Assembly (NCBI GenBank): GCA_933207985.1
Contig: OW240920.1
Span: 125,263,184 to 125,327,183 of the forward strand
Origin: Pelobates cultripes
Taxonomy: Eukaryota; Chordata; Amphibia; Anura; Pelobatidae
Reading direction: 5' to 3'
DNA length: 64,000 nucleotides
Shown: one piece after another, positions 23,079 through 34,942 of the stretch
Layout: each line of letters begins with the position of its first letter
Position numbering within the stretch: position 1 is the first letter of the stretch
The notes under the pieces: generated by a model
Told to the model about the DNA's origin: nothing
What the model saw: the letters and a program-made list of their open reading frames with translations, nothing else
Database searches by the model: none
Position numbers and translations under genes: made by a program

Positions 23079-23210
23079 CCGTTAGCTAACTAATATTTAG
23101 TTATAGGTTGCCTCATTAAAAATGTTTTTTTTTTTAAATACACAATTTCCCTTTTTTTAAATTTATATGCTCTGCCAGACAGACTTGGCATGGCATGTTA
23201 ATTAGTTTAA

Positions 23211-23395
23211 CAATAACCTCTTCATGGAATCTAAGGTCTTACTAAAATGTTTGATTCTACTAGAAATTGAAAACAACCTAAAAATAATGGAGTGGTGTCA
23301 GAAGCTGACAGTCTAATTTGAAAAGAAAGATGAATAATTCTGCACCAAATTTTAACTTTAGCTAAGATGAAATGGGGTACGGTAAAATATTAGTT
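23211..23395. repeat. Local direct repeat, copy 2
   Basis: Partner of 21972-22157, with scattered substitutions such as CTTCATGGAAT for CTTCACGGAAT. Confidence 0.82.
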
Positions 23396-23481
23396 TAACC
23401 CTCGTAGTAACAATTGCTCAGCATATGCACATGTATGACACTAATGAAGGAATAACTGAACATTGTTATTACTGGCATTTA

Positions 23482-23525
23482 TAAAGTGCCAACACATTTA
23501 CAGTGCTGTACAATTGGGGTAAAAG
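23482..23525 (-). mobile_element. L2-type LINE/SINE 3' tail relic
   Basis: TTTATAAAGTGCCAACACAT then ACAGTGCTGTACAA is the reverse complement of an L2-like tail (AGCGCTGCGGAA...GGCGCTATATAAA) with substitutions. Only the tail is visible. Confidence 0.5.
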
Positions 23526-23534
23526 AAGACACAT

Positions 23535-25840
23535 TATAGAAATATAGAATGTGAAGGCAGATAAGAACCGTTCGGCCTATCTAGAACCGTTCGGCCCAAT
23601 TTTCTAAATACTTTCATTAGTCTTATCTTATAGTTAGGATAGCCTTATGCCTATGCCACGCATGTTTAAACTCCTTAACTGTGTTAACCTCTACCACTTC
23701 AGCTGGAAGGCTATTCCATGCATCCACTACCCTCTCAGTAAAGTAATACTTCCTGATATTATTTTTAAACCTTTGCCCCTCTAATTTAAGACTATGTCCT
23801 CTTGCTGTGGTAGTTTTTCTTCTTTTAAATATAGTCTCCTCTTTAACTGCGTTGATTCCTATTATGCATTTAAATGTTTCTATCATATCCCCCCTGTCTC
23901 GTCTTTCCTCCAAGCTATACATGTTAAGTTCCTTTAACCTTTACTGGTAAGTTTTATCCTGCAATCCATGAACCAGTTTAGTAGCCCTTCTCTGAACTCT
24001 CTCTAAAGTATCAATATCCTTCTGGGGATACGGTCTCCAGGACTGCGTACAAAACTCCAAGTGAGGTCTCACCTGTGTTCTGTACAATGGCATGAGCATT
24101 CCTCTTTCTACTGCTAATATCTCTCCCTATACAACCAAGCATTCTGCTAGCATTTCCTGCTGCTCTATTACATTGTCTGCCTACCTTTAAGTCATCTGAA
24201 ATAATTACCCCAAAATCGCTTTCCTCAGATGTTGAGGTTAGGAATCAAATATTCAGTACTCTGCCCTTGGGTTTTTACGTCCAAGATGCATTATCTTGCA
24301 CTTCTCCACATTAAATGTCAGTTGCCACAACTCTGACTATTTTTCTAGTTTACCTAAATCATTTGCCATTTGGCTTATCCCTCCTGGAACATCAACTCTG
24401 TTACATATCTTATCATCAGCAAAAAGACATACCTTACCATCAAGACCTTCTGCAATATCACTAATAAAAATATTAAAGAGAATGGGTCCAAGTACAGATC
24501 CCTGAGGTACCCCACTGGTGACAAGTCCAAGCTTCGAATATATTCCATTAACTACAACCCTCTGTTGCCTGTCACTCAGCCACTGCCTTACCCATTCAAC
24601 AATATTGGAATCCAAACTTAAAGATTGCAATTTATTGATAAGCCTTCTATGTGCAACAGTGTCAAAAGCCATACTGAAATCTAGGTAAGCAATGTCTACT
24701 GCACCACCCTGATCTATAATTTTAGTTACCCAATCAAAAAAATCAATAAGATTAGTTTGGCATGATCTCCCTGAAGTAAACCCATGTTGTCTCTGATCTT
24801 GAAATCCATGTGTTTTAGATGTTCAACAATCCTATCCTTTAACATGGTTTCCATCACTTTCCCCACTACTGAAGTAAGGCTTACTGGCCTATAGTTGCCC
24901 GACTCCTCCCTACTACCTTTCTTGTGAATGGGCACAACATTCGCTAACTTCCAATCTTCTGGGACTACTCCTGTTAACAATGATTAGTTAAATAAATCTG
25001 TTAATGGTTTTGCTAGAACATCACTAAGCTCTGGGTGTACTTTGGGTGTATTCCATCAGGTCCCATTGACTTATTTGTCTTTACTTTTGACAGTTGAAAT
25101 AGAACCTTTTCCTCTGTAAACTCACATGTAATAAATTACTCATTTGTCCTTTTTCCTAACTGAGGTCCCTTTCCTTCATTTTCATCTGTAAATACTGAAC
25201 AAAAATATTCATTGAGGCAGTCAGCTAGAAATGTATCCTCTTCTTCATACCTTCCTTCTTTGGTTTTTTATCTAACTAATCCTTTTTTTACTTTTCTTTT
25301 CTCATTTATGTATCTAAAAAATGTTTTGTCCCCCTTTTTTCTTTTTTTTTTTTACTGACTGTGCTATTTTCTCTTCTGTGTGTGATTTGGAAGCTCTTAT
25401 AACTTGTTTAGCCTCTTTCTGCCTAATCTTATAGATCATTCTGTCTTCCTCTGTTTTTTTTTTAAAATAATTACTAAATGCTAACTTATTATTTTTTTTA
25501 CTCTTTTGGCCACATCTGCGGAGTACCAAAGTGGTTTCTTGAATTTTGCTTTTACTGACAAGCCTAATGAAATGTTCTGTTGCCTTCAGCAGTGCAACTT
25601 TTAAATAATCCCATTTCTCTTGGACTCCATTTAAATTGCTCCAGTCTGATAATGACTCCTTTACACATATTCTAATTTTAGAAAAGTCTGTTTTTTTTAA
25701 AGTCTAAACCTTTTTTTGTGTGTGGTGTGACTCAGTCACTGTTCTTATATTAAACCACACTGACTGATGATCACTGGATCCTAAACTTTCACCTGCAGAA
25801 GTTGGTGCAGAGCGGCTGAACTGCATTGGGATATTCTGCA
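23535..25840 (-). mobile_element. CR1-clade LINE, antisense, decayed
   Basis: Non-LTR retrotransposon read on the minus strand. In order from its 5' side: an endonuclease-to-RT linker (25314-25529, RMIYKIRQKEAKQVIRASK); the RT fingers (24726-24980, PEDWKLANVVPIHKKGS and NYRPVSLTSVVGK); the RT core (24337-24672, [37 protein letters not shown]); and the C-terminal segment (23623-23922, FTERVVDAWNSLPAEVVEV). The parts lie in different frames, so it is dead. The catalytic box reads FADDK where the sense copy at 35.1 kb has FADDTK, consistent with a 3-base loss. The 3' terminus is near 23535. Confidence 0.87.
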
Positions 25841-26300
25841 TTTGCTTTATTTATGTTTTTTGTTTGACTATGGAGTCATGAAACTAATATAGAAAAACGA
25901 GGGATTGTTCCTGAGTTCTATAATATATTTATCCTGAGTATTGTAATATATTCTTGAGAATATCTGTTTTGTAAGTGCAATTTTGATTAAAGATTTTGTG
26001 TTTTGAAATAGTACACACTATGTTGTGTTTCTCACATATTTAAGTGAACCTGCATAGGAAGACATAAGGATTTGAGGTTTGTAACCCCTAAATGGGAGAC
26101 ACACCTGTCATTTCTGATATCTTGTGAGTGTAATCTAGAGACCATTTGTCTGGTGATAGTTACAGTATAACCCTGTTTGTTGGATTTTCTTTTCTTATAT
26201 CTGTAGATTCCCTTATGTTGTAGTTGCTCACACTATGCCTCTGAAGGAAAATAAAAGAGTATTTTTTAAAGACATTATACAGTAAAAACGCGTAGATGCG
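25841..26300. other. Non-coding stretch, nothing recognised
   Basis: AT-rich DNA between the CR1 and the Tc1 relic. No frame or repeat of note. Confidence 0.5.
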
Positions 26301-26313
26301 ATAAAGGGTATAA

Positions 26314-26530
26314 AATAATATTCAAGTGCTTGGATATCCTTGGAAGCACAGTTGGATCAATAATCAGGAAGTCGATGCTGCATTACATCACCCAGGCATT
26401 ACCAAGAAAAGGCCATCCTCGAGCTCAAAGCAGAAAGAAACTGATGAAAATAGCCATCGAGAGACCAACAATCCCTTTGAAAGAGCTCCAGCATGCAACG
26501 TACTGGGTGTGGAAGCTAGCTAACTACATC
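26314..26530 (+). pseudogene. Tc1-like transposase N-terminal relic
   Basis: Two overlapping frames at 26326-26545 contain pieces of a Tc1 DNA-binding (paired-like) region: GSTVGSIIRKSML and TQALPRKGHPRAQSRKK, followed by RPTIPLKELQ, which resembles the segment before the second helix-turn-helix of Tc1 transposases. The catalytic part is missing. No terminal repeats were found. Assignment is by motif resemblance only. Confidence 0.5.
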
Positions 26531-26776
26531 AAGAGCTCTTCGTAACACTTGTCTTAAATCAAATCAACACATGTGCGCAGGGTTGATATGTCCTCTATAA
26601 GCGCGGACATATTGTCATTGATGCTAATAACTTCATGGCACCAGGGAGCTGGGAGTATGTAGGACAAAGAACTCCATCTGGAAAAATTCTCCAACCCAGC
26701 TCTTTTACAAATCAGCTTTTTTTAACAAAAATTTTGCGTAATTTTGGAATTTTGTTTTCAGTTCACTACAATCAGC

Positions 26777-26932
26777 AGGGTTATTCACTAAACAATTAAT
26801 TTTAGCAAAATAAATCTGACAAAATTAAGGCTAAAATGACAACAGCTGTGATAGATAATTCTTTCCAAATCAGCTATTGTATTCTTAGTTTTACCATTTT
26901 GATATAATTCGGTGTTTAGCAAATAACCCACT
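26777..26932. mobile_element. Foldback MITE (GGTTATTCACTAAAC type)
   Basis: Starts AGGGTTATTCACTAAACAA and ends GTGTTTAGCAAATAACCCA, an inverted pair. It belongs to the same family of termini as 11536, 12231, 14767 and 53648-53818. No coding. Confidence 0.6.
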
Positions 26933-26961
26933 AAGTGATTGGTGGAAGAAAAAAATAAAAA

Positions 26962-28195
26962 CAGTGGCTGCTCACTGTTAAAAACAACAACCCCTAGTAT
27001 CACCCTGCCAGCCCCCACCCGTGCTGTGCAAGTGGGGGCTATTAAACTGAAGGGGGACCTTTTTCCCCCCCGACCCCCACCCATGAGAGGCAGGTGGGGG
27101 CCCTAAATTACAATAGGGGGACACACCTATTGTCCTCCCCCCGGCCTCCACCCATGAGCGGCGGCTGGGGGCCCTAAATGAAAATGTGGGCGGGGTACCT
27201 ATTATCCTCCAACCATGAGTGGCGGGTTTGGGCACTAAATAACAATAAGGGGGGACCTATTGCCCTCCCCCACCCCTGAGAGGCAGGTGGGGGCCCTAAA
27301 TGAAAATTGGGGGGGGGGGAACCTATTGTTCTCCCCTCTGGCTCCCACTCCTGAGCGGCGGCTTGGGGCCCTTAATGAAAATGTGTGTGGGGGGACCTTT
27401 TGTCTTCCCACCTGGCCCTCACCCCTGAGTGGCGGGTGGGGGCCCTAAATAACAATAAGGGGGGGTGGGACCTATTGCTGGGAATCCAGATTTTTTTTTC
27501 TAGGTATTTTTTTTTTTATTACCTCCTCCCTCAATATTTTTAGGGTGAGGGGGATAAGTAGGGATTGATTTAATTTTATTTGGGGTGTGGGTGACTAGTG
27601 GCTTGGGGTCCACTAGTCACAGAGGGGGGGGAGTATTTGTACACTTAGCCCCCACCCATCATCCATGTGTGGGGTCAGGGGGAGGACAGCAAGTCCCCCA
27701 CCCATTGTCATTTAGGGACCCCATCCGCCCCTCACGGGTGGGGGCGGGGGAGAGGACAATAGGTCCCCCACCAAACATTTTCATTTAGGGCCCCACCTGC
27801 TGCTCACAGGTGGGGGCCGGGGGGAGCACAATAGGGCCCCCTGTTGTAATGTAGGGCCCCAACCCGCTGCTCATGGGTGGGGGCCAGGGAGGAGGACAAT
27901 AGGTCCCCCCCATTTTCATTTAGTGCCCCCACCCGCCGCTCATGGGTGGGGCCGGGGGGAGGACAATAGGCCCCCCCTCATTTTCATTTATGGCCCCCAC
28001 CCGCCACTCATGGGTGGGGGCCAAGGGAGACCATATGTCCCCTGTTTAGGTTAATAGCCCCCACTCGCAGGCCATGGGTGGGGACATGAGGGGGACACTA
28101 TGTCCCCCTCACTTGTTAATAGATGCCCCACCATGGGGCCATTTGTTGGAAGGGGGGGTTATTTTTACAACAGTGAGAAGCCACTGGCTGCTCAC
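26962..28195. repeat. Large inverted repeat with satellite arms
   Basis: The left arm (about 26990-27480) holds G/C-rich units of about 60-75 bp containing CCCCACCCATGAGCGGCGG and GGGGGCCCTAAATGAAAAT. The right arm (about 27690-28160) holds the reverse complement (ATTTTCATTTAGGGCCCC, CCGCTCATGGGTGGGGGC). Outer sequences also mirror: CAGTGGCTGCTCACTGTT at 26962 and AACAGTGAGAAGCCACTG at about 28160. The centre has T runs and a GGGGATAAGTAGGG stretch. Predicted frames here are satellite translations. Confidence 0.75.
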
Positions 28196-28199
28196 TGTT

Positions 28200-29091
28200 T
28201 AGTAGACATGCCTCTATTCGCTGCATGATTTTAATCTCCCTTATGCTATTATGGGGGGCACTGCTCCTTGCCGCTTCTATTTTTACATTTTACAAAGAGG
28301 GAGCTGCGAGCCAGTAGCTCCCTCCTTGTGATAAACTAAATGATTGAACACCGATATTCAGTGTTTGTTTGTTCGTCTAACATTTCTGTTCATTCATTCG
28401 TCTTTTTGACGAATGAATGAATAGATGAAATTCCAGTTCGCATGCCCAAAAGATGGCGGCGCCCAGAACCTAGGTCCGGGAACAAAATAAAGATTTAAAA
28501 AATAGGTAATATGGAGGCTTAGGGGTATTTGGGAGTAACTAGGGGGACAATTAGAGGTAGTGGAGTCGGGAGGATGGTTTAAAAAAAAAACAAAAAAAAA
28601 AACGGGATGGCAGTACCGCATTAACTTATGCTGGGTACACATAGTGAACCAAAGCAATTTCTCAATTACATATAAAGAATAAATTATGCAAATTTTAATC
28701 ATTGTTGCTTAAACATCAGAAGGGGATTTTCTTGTGTAGAATGTTGTAAAGGTTAGAGGTGCTGATCCATTAAATCATGTCCTCTGTTGCACAGGCTTAC
28801 TGCTTCTAGTTAGATGTGTTAGATGTGTTCGCTAATGTAAATTAAGTCCAATGTTCTGCCATCAGCTTTCACACTAATAAAATATAGATTAAAACGGTTC
28901 CAACTTTGAAAGATGCGTAGCCTGCAAATTAACAGTCAAAACACTTTGTATTAATGTAGCATTAATTTTAGAGATCCCTTAAGAATGGAGGGAATTGTCC
29001 AAGTTCTGAACCGCAACAAAACCTAGAATTTGCGCTATATGTCTGTTCAACCATAATTCCCTCTTTCATATTAAGTGCTCATACACTTATT
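28200..29091. other. Non-coding stretch, nothing recognised
   Basis: AT-rich, with a C/T-poor A run near 28580-28600. No recognisable gene or element. Confidence 0.5.
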
Positions 29092-29253
29092 ATTTGTGTT
29101 CGGGGCATTCTCATATGATATAGAATAAGATGGTTGTAGAGATGTAGCTTTAGGAATAATCGGTTGAGGTGTGCCGAAACCGACGTATGCTGTAAGCCGG
29201 TAAAAAGTGGGCTTACATAGAGGAAATATGAACAATGGGAGTGGAGGGTGGGG

Positions 29254-29348
29254 CTATTCGTCTGACCAACAAAGGTAAGTAGGGAAAGGGGGGAGTCCCT
29301 TTTATAGGTCTATAGCCCCTCCCACAACTTCAGGCCATGCCTTCCAAT
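29254..29348 (-). repeat. Split direct repeat A2 of the Ngaro-like element
   Basis: 95 bp from CTATTCGTCTGACCAAC to GGCCATGCCTTCCAAT, identical to A1 at 34943-35037 except for one base (GACC against TACC). Identity across 5.7 kb is a strong sign that both belong to one element. Confidence 0.88.
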
Positions 29349-29467
29349 TTGTGTTCGGGGCATTCTCATATGATATAGAATAAGATGGTTGTAGAGATGT
29401 AGCTTTAGGAATAATCGGTTGAGGTTTGCCGAAACCGACGTATGCTGTAAGCCGGTAAAAAGTGGGC
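29347..29467 (-). repeat. Split direct repeat B1 of the Ngaro-like element
   Basis: 121 bp, starting ATTTGTGTTCGGGGCATTC on the plus strand and ending GGTAAAAAGTGGGC. It matches B2 at 29092-29212 with one visible difference (TTTGCC for TGTGCC). B1 overlaps A2 by two bases. Confidence 0.88.
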
Positions 29468-29589
29468 AAAAAGACATATTAATGCAAAACATTATACAGG
29501 ATCATAGTGCATTTGTTAACCATCAGTTAGACATTTTAATGAAAGCGTCCTAATTCCTGAATCGGCTGTGGTATGTACGTCGCATAAGC

Positions 29590-29955
29590 CTATGATTCCC
29601 AGCGGCCCCGTGTCTTAACGTGTGCGGGGATGTCTTGGCTATGGGCTGTGTAAGCTGCTCCTATCCAAAAGGAGTGCCCTGAGTAGTCGCTAGGGTTTAG
29701 TTCGAGCATGATGAATGAGTAGGTGGACATAGTGCATGAACTTACCTGTGGTAAGGACAGTATCGTACAGCGACAGTAATGGTTCAGTGGTGCGTATGGT
29801 GGCGTGCCCAAGAACGTAATCAGTACCTTAACCGGGCACCCAGCAGTGCTTGTAAGGTAGTAGGTTATATGCACTGGCTCGCCCCTCTGACTCATCTTAG
29901 TTTTAGGAAGGGACCGGACATAGTGGTCTGTGTGTTTTAGAAGATAAGAGGTCAA
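29590..29955 (-). pseudogene. Tyrosine recombinase fragment of the Ngaro-like element
   Basis: 121-codon frame containing the C-terminal catalytic region of a tyrosine recombinase: YSGHSFWIGAAYTA, then IPAHVKTRGRWES. Functional DIRS/Ngaro recombinases normally carry HSFRIGA with an arginine of the H-x-x-R pair; here that residue is tryptophan, which would abolish DNA cleavage. The frame stops before the nucleophilic tyrosine would be expected. This enzyme integrates the circular DNA intermediate of these retrotransposons instead of a DDE integrase. The frame is a relic. Confidence 0.75.
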
Positions 29956-30499
29956 CAGGCACTCTTGTTTATGATGTTGGCCGCTGATAGTGAGTTATTG
30001 TTTTGGCCTGAGAAAGCCGTTAAAGGCTAGATAGGTAGCAGTTTTGATAACTGCATTGGTGCGTGGCTCGGAAGTGCATGGTCGAGTGGTTCTGTCATGG
30101 TTTGAACATTGTATGTCTATGGCCAGTATTTAGTTTTAGCAGGAACGTCCGCTTGGCCATGTCTCTAAGTAAGGTATGTATGGGGTAGGAGGATAGGAAG
30201 CCTTGTTGTTAGGGATGGAGAAATACGTATAGTGTTGAATGCCCGTGAGATAAAGTTTAACCGTGTTGTGCGAGAATTATTAACTTAAGGTGGCAAAAAA
30301 GAGGCGAAGGCCATACGTGGTGAAACCTCAAACCAGCTAAGTGATGGTCCGACATGAAACGTATTGTATAAGTGGAAAACCCTGTAGCAAGCGTGTTGAG
30401 TGCTGGTGGACAAGGCCAGTTTAGTCAGAGCCCGGCTATGTTGGCGAGGTTCATGTAATCCATGACCTTGACCATAAATGACCCCCTGCCATGGCGGCT

Positions 30500-30994
30500 G
30501 TCACGGCAGCTGCCACAATAATTTACCATTACGTGTGGTTAAGAAAGTCCACCATATGTGTAGGTCTGCCATGGCTTGGTTGTCTAGGGACAGCCCCTGA
30601 TCATCATTCGGGAGGGAGGAAAAAGCAAAGTGGTCTGAGATGAAAGCGTGGCCTGCGGTACGATGTGCATGGCAAAATTTACGGAACCTGGTAGGGATTG
30701 TAGTTCCATGTGGTTGCAAGTACCAAGCAGGAGGTGGTAATTGGTGTTGTTGCGACTGTTCCTATTTCTCGCGTGGTAACTTGTTGGTATGGATGCCGAG
30801 TCAAGTTGTATGCCCAGGAATGTAACGACAGTGTCTGGGTCTTCTGTGACCTTAGGGAATACTGGGACACCCAAGTGTTCAGACATACTAATGGCTTCCT
30901 TGAAGCTTCTAGAGGGAAAGGCATTCCCTTTGACCAACAAGAAATCATCTCGGGAGTGTATGACTGTGGGGCATCTGGATATGTTTAACCACAA
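30500..30994 (-). pseudogene. Reverse transcriptase/RNase H fragment of the Ngaro-like element
   Basis: The frame at 30584-30994 has DDFLLVKGNAF (the aspartate pair of the RT active site, but preceded by SR where YxDD would be expected), then EHLGVPVFPKVTEDP and FLGIQLDSASI, the conserved spacing of DIRS-order RTs. The overlapping frame at 30501-30719 carries HAFISDHFAFSSLPNDDQG, resembling the RNase H connection. A frameshift separates them. It is not functional. Confidence 0.7.
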
Positions 30995-32989
30995 CCAGTA
31001 AAGAGTTCAACGAATATATTGAAGATTGTGGGCTGCTCTTGACCCGAAAGTTAAGCGGGAGAAGAAATATATAACTGCTGCTCATAAATGCCCTGTAAGT
31101 GCCAGTGCAGGGTGGATGGTGGCAGTCTGAAATGCGTTTGTGATATCAGTTTTACTTAACCAGGCTTCCCCTCCCTGCTTGAGTGATAGTTGTCATGGTA
31201 TGAACAATGGTGGCATACTGTAATGAAAACTCCTCGGAGGGTATGAGGGAGTTGAGATTATGGGGTAGCCGAGACGTGAGGTGCAGATAAGTCTATGATC
31301 AGTTACAGTGTGAGGGAAGATTCCCTGCGACAATCCCAATGGGATTGCGCCACACTGTAAATGGTGTAGATCGGAGAGGCCCAGGTAGAAATCTTTCTGC
31401 CATTTCTTGGGCCATGAGTGTAATGCCAGCTGTTGGATGCTGCTGTGATGACTGCAAGTTAGGGCATTCTAGATTCCCCCAAAAGTATATGGCAATACCT
31501 GAACAGAAGGCCTTTAAAATCGGAGATTAGGAAATAAACTAAATGTCTGGAAGGGTGATAAGTTAGAAAGTACTGGAAATGCATAATGTTTACAGACGAG
31601 AAGTAAGGTTCAGGGTACATTTATTGGGACACATGGTTTTGCATGTGCCCTGACATATTGGGAACATATCTGCAACAGTCTGCATGCACTGAAACTACAT
31701 GTGCCAACATGGAAATTGTTGCAAATCTGGGATTTACCAAAGAGAATGAGACGACCCAATTTGTCTCTGGTAGTTCGCTACGTCCTACCAGAGGTGCTAG
31801 AGCCTGGAGCCTGAAACGTTATCGTCCGCTGTGTTGGGACAAAATTGTCCTGTGGGACTAGCAACAGCTCCAAGTGAAAGTGTGTTGACTCTAGCTGGAG
31901 TGTTAGGTAGAGAGAAATCCTTACCACGTGCTTGATACATACTAAAAATCATGAAGATAGCCATTATTATATGAACCCACAGTGTGCTAGCACTGGCTTG
32001 ATAGCTAAAGCCGCAAGGCGAAACAATTAATCCTTTGTTTGGTGACAGGTGAGGCCCTGCTAGTTGCCAAGTGGCTTGAGAGGCTCTATCTATGCAATGG
32101 CGCGAGGGGATTTTTGTGGCCACCAAACGTAGTGGCAGGATGTTGGCCTCTCGGTGACTGTAACCATAAAAAAGGGGAAGGGAGTGACAGGTGAGGCCCT
32201 CTCTATATACCATGCGAGGCGGCTAGCTCACGAGTGGCCCGATGGGTGTTTGCCTCCGAGCGTTGAGGCGGGGTGTTGGCCTCGCGGGACCACTATACGA
32301 CAGGCGTAGATGCCAAGAAAGGAAAATATCTATTGGAAACCTATAGTCCCTAATTGCCAGTACGCTAAGGATATACCCAGGGGGAAACAGAAAATTTATG
32401 TATATACCACATGAGCAGGTGTATGTACCTGGTAGTATGATTAGATACCCTTACTGGTCGTAAAGGTTATTAATACCTGTATCCCAGACGGGTAAAACAA
32501 TGTATGAAAATCGGATATAGACATTTAAAAGCGTATATCCATATGTGTGTTATGCAAGTTTAATAGAGCAAAGTGCTCTGTCCCAATGTTTATTGTATGC
32601 TTGTAATGCCCCTGTTTGAAGGAAATTAACTTGTCGGGAGTGTTATATCATGTGTGATATGGAACACAACTGTACCCCGAAACATGAGTGTAGTGAACCA
32701 TGACTGGCAGCTGAATAACCTAATAAGTGAAAATACATAATTGGAAGGACTTATATTTTAAGCGTGCAAATATTCCGTATTAGACTCTGGAAAACTGCAT
32801 AGTGCTTTAAATAGTATGTGCATTCTTGGGTAAATGTATGCGTATTGTCAGTAAATGTAACTAAATGCCTATGAAGGCAGGTATGCAGGAATGATTATAT
32901 CATAGTAAGCATGATTTATAAGGAAGTGTTATTGTGTAATTATAATTATAGTGGGAATGTTATGAGGGGAATAACCATATGTCTGAAAA

Positions 32990-34560
32990 GCCTGTAGTAT
33001 ACCGTTTGACAGATAGGAGTCAGTATAAAAGTGAAAATGCTGTAGTTAGTTTGTTTGCTTATGAAGTGAAATAAAGTCTGAGAAGCCTGTAGTACACTGA
33101 ATGACCGGTAAGGGTCAGCATGTAGGCGAAAATGCCGTGGTTCGTTGGTTTGTACATGAAATGCAATAATGTTTGAGAAGCCTGTAGTACACCGAATGAC
33201 CGGTAGGGGTCAGTGTGTAGGCGCAAATGCAGTGGTTCGTTGGTTTGTACATGAAATGCAACAATGTCTGAGATGCCGGTAGTTACACCAAATGACTGGT
33301 AGGGGTCAGTGTCTTGGTGAAAATGCAGTGAAAATGCAGTGAAAATGCAGTGGTTTGTACATGAAATGCAAAAACTTCTAAGAAGCCTATAGTACACCGA
33401 ATGACCGATAGGGGTCAGTGTCTAGGTAAAAATGCAGTGGTTTGTTGGTTTTTACATGAAATGCAATAATATCTGAGAAGCCTGTAGTACACTGAATGAC
33501 TGGTAGGGGTCAGTGTGTAGGTTAAAATGCAGTGGTTAATTGGTTTGTACATGAAATGCAAAACGTCTAAGAAGCCTGTAGTACACCGAATGACCGATAG
33601 GGGTCAGTGTGTAGGCGCAAATGCAGTGGTTCGTTGGTTTGTAGATGAAATGCAATAATGTCTGAGATGCCTGTAGTACACCGAATGACCGGTAGGGGTC
33701 AGTGTGTAGGCGCAAATGCAGTGGTTCGTTGATTTGTACATGAAATGCAATAGTGTTTGAGATGCCTGTAGTTACACTAAATGACTGGTAGGGGTCAGTG
33801 TCTTGGTGAAAATGCAGTGGTTTGTACATGAAATGCAAAAAACGTTTAAGAAACCTGTAGTACACCGATGACCGATAGGGGTCAGTGTGTAGGCACAAAT
33901 GCAGTGGTTCGTACATGAAATGCAATAATGTCTGAGATGCCTGTAGTACACAGAATGACCGGTAGGGGTCAGTGTCTTGGTGAAAATGCAGTGAAAATGC
34001 AGTGGTTTGTACATGAAATGCAAAAACTTCTAAGAAGCCTATAGTACACCAAATGACCGATAGGGGTCAGTGTCTAGGTGAAAATGCAGTGGTTCGTTGG
34101 TTTGTACATGAAATGCAATAATATCTGAGAAGCCTGTAGTACACTGAATGACCGGTAGGGGTCAGTGTGTAGGTGAAAATAGTGGTTTATTGGTTTGTAC
34201 ATGAAATGCAAAAACGTCTAAGAAGCCTGTAGTACACCGAATGACCGGTAGGGGTCAGTGTGTAGGTGAAAATAGTGGTTTATTGGTTTGTACATGAAAT
34301 GCAAAAACGTCTAAGAAGCCTGTAGTACACAGAATGACCGATAGGGGTCAGTGTGTAGGCACAAATGCAGTGGTTGGTTGGTTTGTACAGGAAATGCAAT
34401 AATGTCTGAGATGCCTGTAGTACACCGAATGACCGGTAGGGGTCAGTGTCTAGGTGAAAATGCAGCGATTTGTTGGTTTGTACATGAAATGCATTATATC
34501 TGAGAAGCCTGTAGTACACCGAATGACTGATTGGGGTCAGTGTGTAGGTGAAAAAATGTT
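32990..34560. repeat. ~95-bp tandem array inside the Ngaro-like element
   Basis: Roughly 16-17 copies of a ~95-bp unit with the landmarks GCCTGTAGTACACCGAATGA, GGTAGGGGTCAGTGTGTAGG, AATGCAGTGGTTCGTTGG and TACATGAAATGCAATAA. Spacing of GGGGTCAGTGT was followed from about 33110 to 34535. Some units are shortened or carry internal AAAATGCAGTG triplication (about 33325). Minus-strand frames (HFMYKPTNHCICAYTLTP repeats) are by-products. Confidence 0.92.
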
Positions 34561-34942
34561 ATTTCGTTTGTAGTTTTAACCCAACAGATTTTAACCAAAA
34601 CAGATTTTAACCAACAGATTTTACATAAACAGCTAGGTGAGTATAAGGTAACAAAATAACCATGCAAAACAAAAGGAAACCGTAAAGTGAGGACCTGTGC
34701 TGTGTTGAACGCCGTGGGAACTAATCCTGGCGCGACAGGTGGGTCAACTTACGGTTTGAGAGTCCCTGAGACACCAAATGCGATGCTGACCAGAGAGAAA
34801 GCCACTGGATTAACGGAAATCCCTGCTGCAGGATTCCTGGACACAGCTTGGAGTAGGAGACCTCATGGAGCAAAGGTGAAACCAAAATGGTGTCTTGTAT
34901 GACCTGGAAGTGGATCTCATGCAAATGCTGACCTTGAACAGT

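Noticed and set aside
32990..34560. CRISPR-like spaced repeats
   Set aside because: The ~95-bp units are contiguous without unique spacers, in a eukaryotic transposon context.
34687..34902. 71-codon plus frame next to the A1 repeat
   Set aside because: No recognisable domain and on the strand opposite to the retrotransposon; more likely part of its degraded 5' region.
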